Program-made: the position numbers and the translations under genes | Shown: piece by piece, positions 23,948 through 36,138 of the stretch | How positions within the stretch are numbered: the stretch's first letter is position 1 | Layout: every line of letters starts with the position of its first letter | From: Talinum fruticosum | Lineage: Eukaryota > Streptophyta > Magnoliopsida > Caryophyllales > Talinaceae | Length of the DNA: 64,000 nt | Assembly (NCBI GenBank): GCA_021018815.1 | Contig: JAITYX010000053.1 | Coordinates: 1,488,001 to 1,552,000 of the forward strand | Reading direction: 5' to 3' | The notes under the pieces: generated by a model | The model's database searches: none | The model's input: the letters and a program-made list of their open reading frames with translations, nothing else | Told to the model about the DNA's origin: nothing

Positions 23948-25740
23948 ATGGCTCGGAACACCGGAGAGTTCGACGAAGGAAGATCTTCCAACAAAGCTAC
24001 CAAAATTCAAAGGTTCAAACTTTGGGCACTCGGAAGAAGCTCATGGAATGTTTCCTTATGGATCATGATGAAGAAGTATGGGAAATCATACAACAAGGAA
24101 ACTACATTCCAACAAAGACAGATGAATTCAGAATTCTTCCCAAGACAAAGGCCGAGTTCACACCAGCAGGCGAGAGAAGTTCAAAAAGAATTTCAAAGCC
24201 ATGAACATCCTTATGTGCGCCATAAGCTCGAAGAATACAACCGAGTGTCTCGCTCGTGATTCAAGCAAAAGAAGTGTGGGACACCCTTGTCAACACTTAT
24301 GAAGGCACAAGTCAGGTCGACAAGCAAAGATAAGTCAATATCTTCACAAATACGAGCTTTTCAAAATGGAGCCGGAGGAGAACATTACTCGGATGTTCAT
24401 TCGGTTCACTGGAGATTACAAACAATCTCAAATCACTCGGGAAAGAAGATCTCCCACAAAGAAATGTGCAGGAAAATTCTCGTAAGCCTACCCAAGAAAA
24501 GATGGGGTCCCAAAGTGACCGCCATAGAGGAAGCTCGAACCTCTCTCTCCTAAAGCCGGACGAGCTCATTGGAAAGCTTCTAACACATGAAATCCATCTA
24601 GAGGAGGAGGATGCTGAGGGTAGTACCAAAAGGAACATTGCACTTAAAGCCTCGTAATCCAAGGAAGCAAATCCGAGCTCCTCCGACTCGTAAGACGATC
24701 CCATGGCACTTATTGCAAGAGGCTTCAAGAGAATGAAGAAGCACAAAAGATGGGACAAAAGGCCAAAAGAAGAACTCTACAAGAAAGATAAGAGAGATAG
24801 AAAAGGTAAGTTTTCTTCTCCTTCAAAGTTATCTTTATCTAAGAATTCCGGATGTTTTGAATGTGGCAAAGAAAGACCACATAGTCAAGGACTCGTCCAA
24901 AATGGAAAAGGGACAGAAAGAAGAAAAAGGCCATGATGGCAACATGGAGCGATGACGACTCATCGGAAGATGACGAGGACTCGAGACGACTCAAAGTGCC
25001 GCACTCTCGGACTCGAAGCTAAAAGAGAGTCGACTCGGACTCGAACAATGAGGAAACCGATCCTCAAGAGGTAATAAACTACTTCCTCAAATTCTCCAAA
25101 GTTGATTTAGCTAAATATATTTTTACTTTGGAAGAAAGGTCCAATTCTGATTCTTCTCAATTCAAAGAGCAACTTGAGTCAATCACTTCGAGAGCACTTC
25201 TTTGAAAAACGAATTGGAAAAATTGAGACTCACACTCGAGAGAACTCAAGACTAGTGCTCAAGCTAATGAGACCGAGTCCGAGTTACTCAGAAAGAAAAT
25301 GAGCGACTAAAATAGAAGCTCACCGAGTCTCAAGATCTCGGTTTTAAAGTTTACTCAAGGTCGAAGAACCTTGACATGCTCTTAGGATCACAAAGTGTGT
25401 CTCTTTTCGAAAAGAAGGTCTTGGTTTCAATAAAGAGGAAGAATCTAATTCCTACTCGAATTGTTCAAAAGGATTCCGTAACTGTAAAGTTCGAGAAAGC
25501 CGAGCACGGTCCCATTCATAGAAATGAAAGGAGGACTAAGCCTAGAGCTATTTACAAAGAGAAACCATTTTCTTCTGTTTCAAAAAGAAAAGTTTTCAAA
25601 AAGAATGAGACACGGACTCGGCTTCTCGAGAGGAAGACTCGTAATCGGACAAAACCCAAAGTCATTCAAATCTGGGTTCCGAAACACCTTCTTCCTCGTA
25701 AAAGGACCACAGTAAGGAATGTTACTTGGGTTCGTTAGAG
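23948..25740 (+). pseudogene. copia B gag with zinc knuckle and coiled-coil linker
   Basis: The start is ATG at 23948 (MARNTGEFDEGRSSN), matching D. The UBN2-type core runs to about 24660 (for example HDEEVWEIIQQGNYIPT at about 24070). The zinc knuckle is at 24853-24896: CFECGK, then DHIVKDC in a shifted frame, giving C-x2-C-x4-H-x4-C. An acidic AMMATWSDDDSSED-like tail and a Leu/Glu/Ser coiled coil (about 25090-25350) link to pol. Gag would package the RNA and form the particle. Single-base frameshifts break it often, many beside CTCGG/CCGAG words. The gag layout with the ATWSD tail and long coiled coil is typical of Sirevirus-like elements. Confidence 0.86.
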
Positions 25741-28700
25741 GAAGTGAGAAGGGTTAGATTCTCTTTGTTTTGCAGGTCACTCGGAAGAGATCAAAAGGAC
25801 ACTGGTATCTTAACAGTGGATGCTCACGCCATATGTCGGAGATGCTGGACTCTTTTCCGAGTTGAACAGGACATGAAGGAGGAAAAGTCACATTTGGAGA
25901 TGATAGCAAGGGCAAGATCGTGGGGATTGGCAAGATTGGAAAAGGAAGCAATCTGGTCAGTCCAAGTATATCTTGTCAAGGGATTGAAATATAATCTGCT
26001 CAAGCATCTCTCAACTATGTGACAAAGGTCGAGAGGTAAGATTCACTCGGACGAATTGCACTATTTCGATGTCTCTACCAAAGTGATCAAGCTTTCAGGT
26101 AAGAGATCGGGTAATACATACATCATCCCTCTTTCGACCCAAGTAAGAACTTATCTTGTTTAAAGGCATCTCTCCATGATGACTCTTGGACTTGGCATCG
26201 TAGATTAGGCCATATCAGCATGCATACTATCAAGAAATTGGCATCTAATGGTTTAGTTAGGGGTTTACCTAACTGTGTTTTTGAGAAAGACAAAGTATGT
26301 GAAGCATACACCAGAGGGAAACAAGTCAGATCCTCATTCAAATCTCTCGAAGACAGCTTCCACATCCAAAGTACTTGAATTATCGCATATGGACTTATGT
26401 GGTGAAATCCCCGTGAAGAGTCTCGGAGGTAAATCTTACATACTTGTCATTATTGATGATTTTTCACTATTTACCTGGGTGTGTTTTCTTAAGCACAAAA
26501 ATGAAGCCTTCAAGGAGTTCAGCAAGCTCTGCAGAAAGATTCAAGTTGAGTCTCGGACTCGGATCCAGAGAATTCGAACTTACCATGGAAGGGAGTTCGA
26601 TTACTCGTAATTCTCAAAATTTTGTGACAAAAATGAAATCTCTCACAACTTCTCAGCACCCAGAACTCCTCAACAGTAATGGAGTAGTAGAGAGAAAGAA
26701 CAGAACCCTTGAAGAAATAGCAAGGACGATGATGATTGAACACAACTTGCCTTACTATTTCTCAGGCGGAGGCGATAAACACAACCAATTACACGCTAAA
26801 TAGATGCCTCATCGGACCCATTCTCAAGAAAACACCCTATGAGCTCTACAAAGGGAAGAAGCTAAATATCTCCTATTTCGGACCTTTCGGATGTAAATGC
26901 TTCGTCCACAACAATGGTAAGGATCATCTCGACCAAGTTTGATGCTCGGTCGGACGAAGGTATTTTTCTCGGGTTACTCCTCTCATAGCAAAGCATATCG
27001 TATCTTTAATAATCGAACTAACAAAGTGGAAGAAAGCATCCACGTAGTATTTGATGAGCTTGAACAGGAGAAACCAAGTGAGTCTTCATACTCGAACCGA
27101 AGCTCGTAAAGGATGATGACGAAGTTGAGCCTACAAAGACTTAGACCCAACATGCTCGTAATGAAGTCACTCGTAACGTGGAAACTCGGAATGAGGCGGT
27201 TCAAGAACTCGCTCGTAACGAACAAGTTAATGAAGAGGATCACTTAGAACAAGCTTCGAAGATCAAGCAGTTCAGCCCACAAACCCGGTGAATCAAAGAA
27301 CTGGTAAAGCATTCAAATTTACTTCAAGTCATCCCCAAGAAAACATCATTTCGATATCAACAAGTGGGGTAAGAACTCGTTCGTCTTTACATAATCTATG
27401 TGCATTCACTACATTCATTTCATTAACTGAACCCAAAAATGCACTAGAGGCCCTTAATGAACCTGAATGGGTAGAGGCCATGCAAGAAGAACTTAATCAA
27501 TTCGAGAGAAACCAAGTCCGGACTCCGACCAACCGACCTTCCGACCACCCAGTTATAGGAACCAAATGGGTTTTCAAAAACAAACTGGATGAGGGTGGAG
27601 TGGTAGTCGAAACAAGGCTAGACTTGTGGCTCAAGGTTACAACCAAGAAGAAGGAATTGATTGTGGGGAAACCTTTGCACCTGTAGCTGAATTGAGGCCA
27701 TTAGAATACTGTTGGCATTTGCATCCAGCATGCATATTAAATTATATCAAATGGATGTTAAGTGTGCTTTTCTCAATGGTTTTATTGAAGAAGAAGTCTA
27801 TGTCGAGCAGCCTCCTGGTTTTGAAAACTCGAATTTCCAAATCATGTTTTCAAACTTCAAAAGGCTCTCTATGGTCTTAAGCAAGCACCTCGAGCTTGGT
27901 ATGAAAGACCGAGTAGCTTCTTGGTTCAAAATGATTTCAAAAGAGGTCAGATCGACAAGACTCTCTTCATAAAGACCAAAGGGAAAGATTTTCTTATTGT
28001 TCAAATTTATGTTGATGATATTATTTTCGGTGCTACTAATGAATTTCGTGCCGAGAATTTTCTCGAGTTGATGAGTCAAGAATTTTAAATGAGTATGATG
28101 GGAGAACTCAATTTCTTCCTTGGGCTGCAAATCAAACAAGACAAAGATGGAATCTTTGTTCATCAATCAAAATACACCAAGGAACTGCTGAAGAAATACA
28201 AACTTCAAGATGCAAAGCACGCATCTACTCCCATGAGCAAGCAAGATAAAGTTTGACTCATACGAGAAAGGTAAAGTAATAGATCGAAACTCTATCGAGG
28301 TATTATTGGATCTTTGCTATATCTTACTTCAAGCAGGCCAGATATAATGTTATGTGTTTGTTTATGTGCAAGATTTCAAGCTAATCCAAAAGAGTCACAT
28401 CTCACTCGCGGTGAAGAGAATATTTAGATATCTTGCAGTACTCGGAATTTAGGTCTATAGTACTCCGGAGACTCGGAACCGACTCTAACCGGGTACTCGG
28501 ACGCAGACTACGCAGGTTACAAAGTTGATCGAAAGAGCACATCCGGAGCTTGCCAATTTCTGGGTCAATCCCTAATATCTTGGCACTCAAAGAAGCAAAA
28601 CTCGGTAGCTCTATCGATCGCGGAAGCTGAATATATTGCCGCGGGAGCTTGTTGCGCTCGGATTCTTTGGATAAAACAACACTTGAAGGATCTTGGACTA

Positions 28701-28950
28701 TTTCTCAACTCGGCTCCGATCAAGTGTGACAACCAAAGCGCAATCGGCATCACTAAGAATCCTGTCCAAGCACTAAAAAACAAAGCATATTGAGGTTAGG
28801 TTCCATCGCTTACGCGATCACTCGTAATAGGGTGATATTGCACTTGAGTTCATTCCTACTAATCTTCAATTAGCTGATATCTTTACTAAGCCCCTTGGTG
28901 AAGATCAGTTTTGTTTTATTCGCAATGAGCTTGGTATGTTAAATGCTTAA
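25741..28950 (+). pseudogene. copia B pol: protease, integrase, RT, RNase H
   Basis: Protease WYLNSGC at 25803-25823 has Asn (25812-25814) where the catalytic Asp is expected. The pre-integrase domain is at about 26150-26340 (WHRRLGHISMHTIKKLAS). In the integrase core the DDE positions are Asp at 26392-26394 (HMDLCG), Tyr at 26581-26583 where the second Asp should be (RTYHG), and Glu at 26690-26692 (GVVERKN). RT covers about 27530-28255, with YVDD at 28008-28019. RNase H (YSDADYAGYKVDRKS, SIAEAEYIAAG) is at about 28490-28900. The frame ends in GMLNA-stop at 28950. Frameshifts are numerous (for example near 26610, 27610, 27690 and 28250), so this is a pseudogene as written. Confidence 0.92.
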
Positions 28951-29609
28951 TGATGTACTATCTTTGTTGCAATAATTCCGTGCTATGTGCTTTCCGTGTT
29001 AATAACAATTAGTTCAGCTTGATTCAGTGATACTCGGGCTAATAGTTATTTCGTGTTTCGAGTCACTCGAAAACTTTCCGAGTCACTCGAAAACTTTCCG
29101 AGTCAAACTCGCACGTAGAAAAATTTGGACATCAAATTTTCTGAAACTATCTCTAGAACAGTGGAGAGTTTCGGATTATTTTTCAAAATCTTTTTCTCTC
29201 TCTTTCTCAAGCGCTGCGATCAGATCTTAGCCGTGGAATTCTAACTGCTGGTATCTCAACCGTTGAAGAAGAATCGTCACACCGGTCTTTGGTGATCGAT
29301 GGACAAGCCGAGTCGAACGGAGTTACTTAACGGATAGTGGATGGGTGCGCTTATTTTCTATAAATAACGACTATCCATCTTCATCTCTGTATTCTAAACT
29401 CCATCTCTCTCAAACGAAACTTCTCGGGAAGACTTCTACGTGAATAGTCACTCTTGATCGTCCGCAAGCATCCAAGAAGCTCTCTCTTTCTCTCTCGTAA
29501 GTTTCGATCTGCTCTCATCTCTTTCTTCTACATTTTTCTTTTTCTTCTCTTCTACACCTCCTTCTCTTTTCACTTCGAAAAGTTTCATCTTTTCTCTCCT
29601 TCTCTCAAA
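28951..29609 (+). other. pol-ORF3 spacer of copia B
   Basis: No gene is visible. The spacer contains a tandem repeat of 'tcgaaaactttccgagtcac' near 29065-29105 and accgttg-type blocks. It then has the TATA box at 29359 and a C/T-rich leader up to the ORF3 start. Its layout recalls the U3 part of the LTR, though sequence similarity by eye is weak. Confidence 0.5.
29359..29366 (+). promoter_or_regulatory. internal TATA box ahead of ORF3 (element B)
   Basis: TATAAATA in TTTTCTATAAATAACGAC is about 410 bases after the pol stop and 250 before the ORF3 start. The same arrangement occurs in A (3183) and D (41376). It would fit separate transcription of ORF3. Confidence 0.55.
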
Positions 29610-31222
29610 ATTCCTAAAAGAGGAAACCATCCCGACTTCCAAGTTTCTCCCTCTTCCAAAAAGCCTCGCACCAATAAGCCGTAAAGCTCAACCCCTTCCA
29701 AACCCGTTGTTACCCAAGCACCTTGCGCTGGATGACAAATTCTTTCCAACAACCAAATTTTCTTGGTTGTCCAACATCCAAACCACGGGAGTATACTACT
29801 TCCTGTGTTTCATCGAGTTCATCTATCCCGAACTCGTTTCCGAGTTCTATGCTCACCTCACTCACTCCGAAAATGTTCTAACCTCTAGGGTTCGTAACAT
29901 TACTGTTCGCATTAACACCTCTCTCCTCCACCGCCTGTTCAAAGTTTCTTCTCTTTTCTTGAACAGCAATCCTATCCCTTTCACTCGAAGTCGCCGACGA
30001 CTTCTTTGAAAAATATGCCAAAGAATTCCCCGGGTCCAGGAAAACTTTTCCGTGACTCGGCTTGAAGTCGAAGCTCGCTTTCCGTGCTTTCTGCTAATGA
30101 GAACCTTCTTCTCACAAAGCATTCCAGCAAGGAGAACCCCAACTCCAAGCACCTAAAAGCTCTCTTCGACGTCCTTGAGGGATACGAAGTAAACCTCTTC
30201 CCCTCCATCATTGAGCGGATGGCAGCTGTGCCAGCTCAACTCCAATCCAAGAAGAACACCTCCCTTCCTTTCGGTGCTCTTCCGACCCTTGTCTTCAAAC
30301 AATTTCAAGTTCCTCTTCCTCTCGACCCAAACGCGGTGTCCGAGGTGGCCATCGTGGTCAGCAAGAAGGAACTTCGAGGGTACGGATACCGGAAACCGAC
30401 CCCGGTGTCCGGGTCCACAACTCGGAGCCGAGGCCTCCCTCTCCTCCTCGGACTCGGAAATCAACCCCTCTTTCTCTTCCCTCTTCATCTCGCTGGTACC
30501 TCCACCTCGAGTGCCGCAAAATCTCTCTCTGCTCTCTTGTCCCTCGTTTTCATGGACAAGATCGGCTCTGTCTCTTCCGATTTCGGAGACATGCTCCGAG
30601 GTTTCAAATCTATCCTCCAAGGTCCGACCATCAACCAAAAGATCGGTCGAGTCCCAAATCCGAGAGCAAGCAATCTCTCGTTCTTGAGATGAGGGAGCTG
30701 GTCCAGGAGCGAAGGAGCTGGTCGAACTCCTTAGAGAGAGACGGTCCAAGGCGGCTCGAGACCAGGATGACTCGGACGCGTCCGAAGCGTCTTCGAGTCC
30801 AGGTCCGACCTCCTCGGACAGCGGGGATGAGGAAGATGAGAAAGAAGAGGAAGAAGCCGCAGATGCAGCAGAAGATGCTCGAGGAACCCGCGGCTGAGGC
30901 AGGCCCTTCCGGCAAAGGGAAGAAGAGCTCGTGGCAACCGCCGAGGGTCGATCGCTCCCCAAGCTCAAATTGCATTACTCAGCTCGGACAGCCAGCCCGA
31001 GTGGGTCGAAGACCTCGCTCCTCCAGCGGGTCGACAAAGCAGCCCCTTCCAGCCACTAAGGTCCCAAGGGAAGAACCCCTCGATCCACTCTCTCGGGTCG
31101 GCCGCTCGTAGCCGAGCCCCGAGGACAATCCCGGTTCTCCCTTCGCCGCGCTCAAGCACATCGTCAAGATCATACCAGCGCCGGCGCACCTCCGCCTCCA
31201 CTCGAAATCCCCTCCCTCGTAG
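29610..31222 (+). pseudogene. copia B third ORF (ORF3), function unknown
   Basis: By comparison with A and D the start is at 29610, where ATG has become ATT (ATTCCTAAAAGAGG). Blocks in order: PKRGNHPD, then LDDKFFPTTKFSWL (about 29725-29765), FIEFIYPELVSEFYAHL (about 29810-29855), VRNITVRINTSLLHRLFKVSS (about 29895-29955), LFDVLEGYEVNLFPSIIERM (about 30155-30220) and PFGALPTLVFKQFQVPLPLDP (about 30265-30330). Next come a Ser/Pro-rich middle, a charged region with RKKRKKPQMQQ (about 30835-30870), and a Pro/Arg-rich tail ending at the stop at 31222. The N-terminal half resembles the 'putative plant transposon protein' family (inference). I see no transmembrane helix. Two or three frameshifts break it. 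Confidence 0.68.
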
Positions 31223-31351
31223 GAGCCATGCACCGAGTCACAATTCCTCGGTGTCTCTGAATTTTTTTCTTTTTTTTGTCCGGACAACTAATGTGTATTA
31301 CTTGTTCTTTTCTCCCTTCTTCTTTTTGTTAATTTTTTTTTGCTGAAAGGC

Positions 31352-31637
31352 AAGGGGGAGAAATGTAATCGAAACACCTGTTGTCCTGTTTAGGGGAGAT
31401 TTTTCCGCCTTTTTTGAATTTTAATGGATTAATACATTTCATTATTAATTTCTGAGTTCATTTATTTTTCTGAGTTAACGTTAAAGCATACGTTATTTGT
31501 TTCTCGCTCCGATATATTATATATTGCTCTAAACTATTAAGTATGTCTTACTCATGCGCAAACCCCTCGGAATCAATTTCTTTTTCTAACAAAGTTTCTG
31601 TTTAAGTATGGAATGCCTTTCATCAACAAGGGGAGAT
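31352..31637 (+). promoter_or_regulatory. three polypurine tracts before the 3' LTR of copia B
   Basis: Purine tracts lie at 31352-31364 (AAGGGGGAGAAAT), 31392-31399 (AGGGGAGA) and 31628-31636 (AAGGGGAGA), the last directly at the LTR. The last is the normal primer for plus-strand DNA. Extra PPT-like tracts upstream are a known habit of Sireviruses. The same three occur in D. Confidence 0.75.
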
Positions 31638-33150
31638 TAAAGACTCGCACAATGCTCAATACCTTTCCGAGTTATGTAAAAGGAATCAGGTATTACAAGT
31701 TCATACATATAGAGTTTTGATTCCAAGGCATTCTCGGTATCGCGAAACTTCTTTGAGGAAAATAGTATCTTCTCTTAGTAATACGACTTTCACTTAATGC
31801 ACTTATTGCGTTTCCGTAGCGACTCGTAAAACCGGTTCTTTATTCCGAGTTCTTCTTCACTCAGATTTATCACATTTTGAATATACCAAGTACTCTTACT
31901 TCATTTCATGCTTAGTCTATATCGAGTTATCTCACTCGATATTTCTTATGGAACTTGCTTTATCACTTAGACTAAGTCGGATGGAATTCCGAGTATCATG
32001 GACATTGGACTCAAAAATTCCATTTCGTTTCTCACTCGGATAATTAGTTGCTTAATTATTATAATTATTTTATTATCTTTGTCTAATCTTGGGCCAAAGT
32101 ATTCTATACTTTGAGAACCAAAATTAATTTACTTTTGTAGGTTATTCATTCGAGGATACACCTTTTTCAAACCACAAAAGTAACCGGCTGCGTAACGTCA
32201 AATCACCAGCGAGACATGGCTCTTCACCTTCCCTCGCTCCAGTCCCGGAAGATTGTGTCGAAGCCGTCTGTTTCCATATCCGAAAACTGGAACGCTAAGC
32301 TTAACGGTGGTTTCCACCTCATTTTTCAAGACACTACCGATGGTTTTGGGACTTCCAAGAGAGTTAAACCGTTGTCCAACGTTCATATTTGAACGGATAC
32401 TTTCGAGTGACTCGGAAAGCCTCTATCAACGGTCACGTAAGACTCTTGGTCGGCAGATGAAGATAACGGCTACTTTGTCTCGGTTATCTATAAATAGAAG
32501 CCACTTCACAAGAGTTGAAGATTGCCCAATCTATTGTTAATACACATACTTGAGAAAAGTCATTGTATTTACTTTCAATCTTCTACTTACAACTCCCACT
32601 TAGTATTTCATTACTTTCTAAGTTGTAAGGTCTTGTACTCGATTACAAACTCTTTCTTACATTCTTTGTAAGGTCCCTTGACTAAGCTGTAAGGGTTAAC
32701 TCAGCTTAGTTGTCCCTAGCTGTAAGGGTTATATCAGCTAGGAAGTACTAGATCGGATAAGGGAATTTCCGAGTCTAGGAAAACTTTTATAGAGTTGTCT
32801 AAGGGAGCAACTCGGGTTCGACCGAGTTCACGGTATTTTGTGGACTCAAAATAGTGGATTGGACTTTGTGTCCGGATTGGCACGGGCCGTGGTTTTCTGC
32901 CCCAGGAGGGTTTCCACGTAAAATCTAAGTATTATCTTTCCGAGTTCATTCTAGACTCGGACATGCCTTACTACTCTTGTTCTTTCCGATTGATTGCTTT
33001 CTAAGTCCAAGCTTTTCGACCCAGCTTGATAGACTCGGAATCTATCTTCCTTTCTACCTCTGAGCAAAAGAGTGTGATTTCGCATAAAATTTCCTATCAC
33101 CCTATTCACCCCCTCTAGGGTGACTCGGACTCTCCCCGAGCAAACCTTCA
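31638..33150 (+). repeat. 3' LTR of copia B, single promoter unit
   Basis: 1513 bp, beginning TAAAGACTCGCAC (TG changed to TA) and ending CAAACCTTCA. It has one copy of the promoter unit (about 32139-32558) with TATA near 32488. Compared with the array units it has private differences, such as 'tccaacgttcatatttgaa' and 'acacatacttgag', which none of the seven 5' copies shares. The mutated first base may hinder re-integration of progeny, but this is inference. Confidence 0.93.
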
Positions 33151-33155
33151 AAGAA

Positions 33156-34532
33156 TATTACGCTGAAGGCCTTAGAAAGCAAAAGAGAAAATCTGAGTTC
33201 CTCATACTCGAAGAAGATCCTATGGCACTTATCGCTCGAGGCTTCAAAAGAATGATGAAGCACAAGAGATGGGAGAAAAGGCCAAGAGAAGAGTTCTATA
33301 AGAAAGATAAGAAGGATAGAAAAGGTAAATACTCTTCCCCCTTCAAAGTTATCTTTAACTAAGAACTCGGCTATTTTGAATGTGGTAGCAAAGGTCACAT
33401 AGTCAAAGACTGTCCAAGAAGAAAGAGGGATAGAAAGAAGAAGAAGGCTATGATGGCCACATGGAGTGATGAAGATTCATCTGAAGAAGATGAAGACTCG
33501 GACGATTCAAAGTGTCCGATGGCACTATTAGACTTAGAAGCTGAATCGAGTCGGACTCGACAACTCAAACAATAAAGAGATGAATCCTTAGCAGATAATT
33601 GAATACTTCTTTAAGTTTTCTAAAGTTGATTTACCTAAATATATTTATACTTTGGAAGAAGAGTCCAATTCTGATTCCTCTCAATTCAACGAATAACTTG
33701 AGTCTCTCACCTCCGAGAGCATTGTTTTGAAAAGTGAATTGGAAAAACTGAGACTTACTCTAAGAGAGCTCAAGACTAGTACTCAAGCTAATGAGACTAA
33801 GTCTCGTGACACTCAGAAGAGAAAATGAGCATCTGAAACAAAAGCTCAATGAGTCTCAAGAGGATTCAATGTGTCTCCTTCAAGTAAGAAGGACTTGGGT
33901 TTTAACAAAGGAGACGAATCTAGTTCCTACTCAAATCTTTTTAAAAGGATTCCAGAACTGTAAAGTTCAGGAAGGCTGAGCACGATCCCATTCATAAGAA
34001 TGAAAGGAGGACTGAGCTCACACCAGCTACAGGAGAAAACCTTCTCCAGCGGTTTATAAAAGAAAATATTTTCAAAAGAAAGAGACATATACTCAATTTT
34101 TGAAAAGGAAGACTCGAGAATCAGACCAAACCTAAAGTTATTCAAATCTGGGTTCCCAAGAGTCATCTTCCTCGAAAAGGACCACGAGTAAAGGGAATTA
34201 CTCGGGTTCGTTAGAGGAAGTGAGAAGGGTTAGTGTGTTTTTGACTTGCGGGTAACTCAGAAAAGACAAAAGGTCATTGGTACCTAGACAGTGGATGCTT
34301 ATGCCACATGTCAGGAGATTCAAGACTCTTTTCTGAGTTAGAAGATTACAAGGGAGGAAAAGTCACTTTTGGAGATGACGAGTAAGGGCAAGATAGTTAG
34401 AATAGGCAAGATTGGAAAACGAGACAACCTGGTCAGCCCAGTCTATCTTGTCAAGGGATTAAAGTACAATCTACTCAGCATCTCTCAATTGTGTGACAAA
34501 GGTCAAGAGGTAAGATTCATTCAGACCAATTG
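33156..34532 (+). pseudogene. copia D gag end and protease
   Basis: This continues D's gag after element B. The zinc knuckle at 33372-33413 reads YFECGSKGHIVKDC: the first Cys has become Tyr, which should abolish zinc binding. The acidic AMMATWSDEDSSEEDEDSDD tail follows (about 33450-33510), then the coiled coil (about 33640-33870). The protease site WYLDSGC (about 34281-34301) keeps its Asp. The reading then runs to the start of the pre-integrase domain (RFIQTNC), where the solo LTR at 34533 cuts it. Several frameshifts are present. Confidence 0.85.
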
Positions 34533-36138
34533 TGTAACGCCCTAAAACCCATAATCACCAGTTTAGTCATAATGACTAACTAACTAGTAATTAGCACAGC
34601 GGAAAAGAGAATTAGAAGCGTTACAGCCGCTCTTTAACAAGAGCAAGGCAACTACCTAATTAACATACAAACATAACTTAATAGGGTGAGGTTCATAATA
34701 CGTAGGCCCAACTTATAACAATATACAGGCAACAAGTTATCGAGGACCATCATGACTATAACTTATTAACCAAAGCATACACGACTCCCACACATAACGT
34801 TCTTGAGTATCACTATGAGCCTCTAAGTCTTGATGACCAAAATGAACTCGTCTATTTTCCTTTGCATTAGCCTTACCTAAAACAAAACAGAGAAAAACAT
34901 TTCGAAATAATGAGCCGGAGCTTAGCACGTCCATCCATGTACTGTAAATAATTTATGTGAAGATGTATTGATTTGAGCGTATGCATTTCAATTCATTTAT
35001 AAATCAGACAGGAAGAATATAGTAAAACCATTATTCATTTATTATCTGAGTGGCTCCTTACAATCATCGGTTTCCCTAAATATGCGCATACCCAAATCGA
35101 TCGGCAAAGTCTGGTTTATAATGGCCAAATATATATGATATGATATGATCATGATATAACATGATTGATATGGGTCGGGCCACATAATTAGGTGACAAAT
35201 AATATTTGAAAAGGTTCATTTCATTAAGTAAACCATTTGATATTGTTATGTATAAACATATGGGTTTTCGTAAGGTACAAGCAATAAACGTACCTTAAAT
35301 CGTGGAAATATTCTTTCTAATCCCTTTGAAGTTGCTGACTCAGATGAACGATGTGGATGCCTTAACAAAATAAAGTGTTTCATTAATAGGTTCAATACTC
35401 TTAGTAATTAAATTTATTATCTTTATTATTACCATCGCTAATGTTATTAGTATTGTTATTACTTACATTATTTCCTTTTGTAACTTCCCATGACTAGATG
35501 AATTTATGAAGGCCAAATCACTTCGTAGATTGCTAAATCAGTTGGTTAAATTTTATAGATTGAAGTTTTAAAGTAACATTCGTAACTTATACCAACCCCT
35601 CTTGACACGCAATATGATCATAGGGTTCACTTGACCATTTCTCCATAAAACACCTACTGTGTTAATCGGTCCCTTCCTAAATTAAGTCTTTTACTCACTT
35701 AATTGTTTAATTCTCCAATGCTGTTTAATTATTCACTTGGATGCCTAACCCAATTCTTATAAATCGCCTACGTTAACTCATTTTCTTAAATTCTCAACCT
35801 CATTTATTTTCTTAAATTTACTTCAATAATCCAAATCACTTCTTTCCTTCAACCCTCAAAATGACGTATTTTCTTTAATCTTCCCAAAATTACTTATTGT
35901 CTTGAACTTCTTAAAATCATTCAACTTACCTATTCTCCTTAATCCACATTTTTAATCCATATCCTCATAACACAACATGCATGCGTATTTTTTTCTCAGA
36001 TCCTCCCATAATATTGTACTCCTTTAAAGTTTCATTTTAATTTTTTACATGCATGCCCATTTTACTTAATCTCTTCCTCCAAAATTTTCTAATAAACTTG
36101 AATCATAATGAAAACCAAATTTCCTTTGCTTTGGAAGC

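Larger units (their letters stand above)
19850..33150 (+). mobile_element. Ty1/copia element B, nested in D, with asymmetric LTRs
   Basis: Termini TGAAGACTCGG and CAAACCTTCA are flanked by AAGAA on both sides (19845-19849, 33151-33155), a perfect target-site duplication within D's gag. Its parts are 5' LTR 19850-23888, primer site, gag, pol, TATA box, ORF3, polypurine tracts and 3' LTR 31638-33150. The LTRs outside the array are nearly identical, so this is one of the youngest insertions here. Total length is 13,301 bp, of which 2,526 bp come from the extra promoter units in the 5' LTR. The coding frames are still broken in many places. Confidence 0.95.

Noticed and set aside
29448..29684. 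Opposed short ORFs around 29448-29684
   Set aside because: The plus-strand one includes the true ORF3 start region of B in its frame, but its own upstream part is C/T-rich leader. The minus-strand one is its mirror.
30153..30968. Minus-strand ORF of 271 codons
   Set aside because: It is antisense to ORF3 of copia B, which has homologues in A and D with the same blocks. The minus reading is Ser/Glu-rich through complement of the Ser/Pro-rich coding and has no such support.
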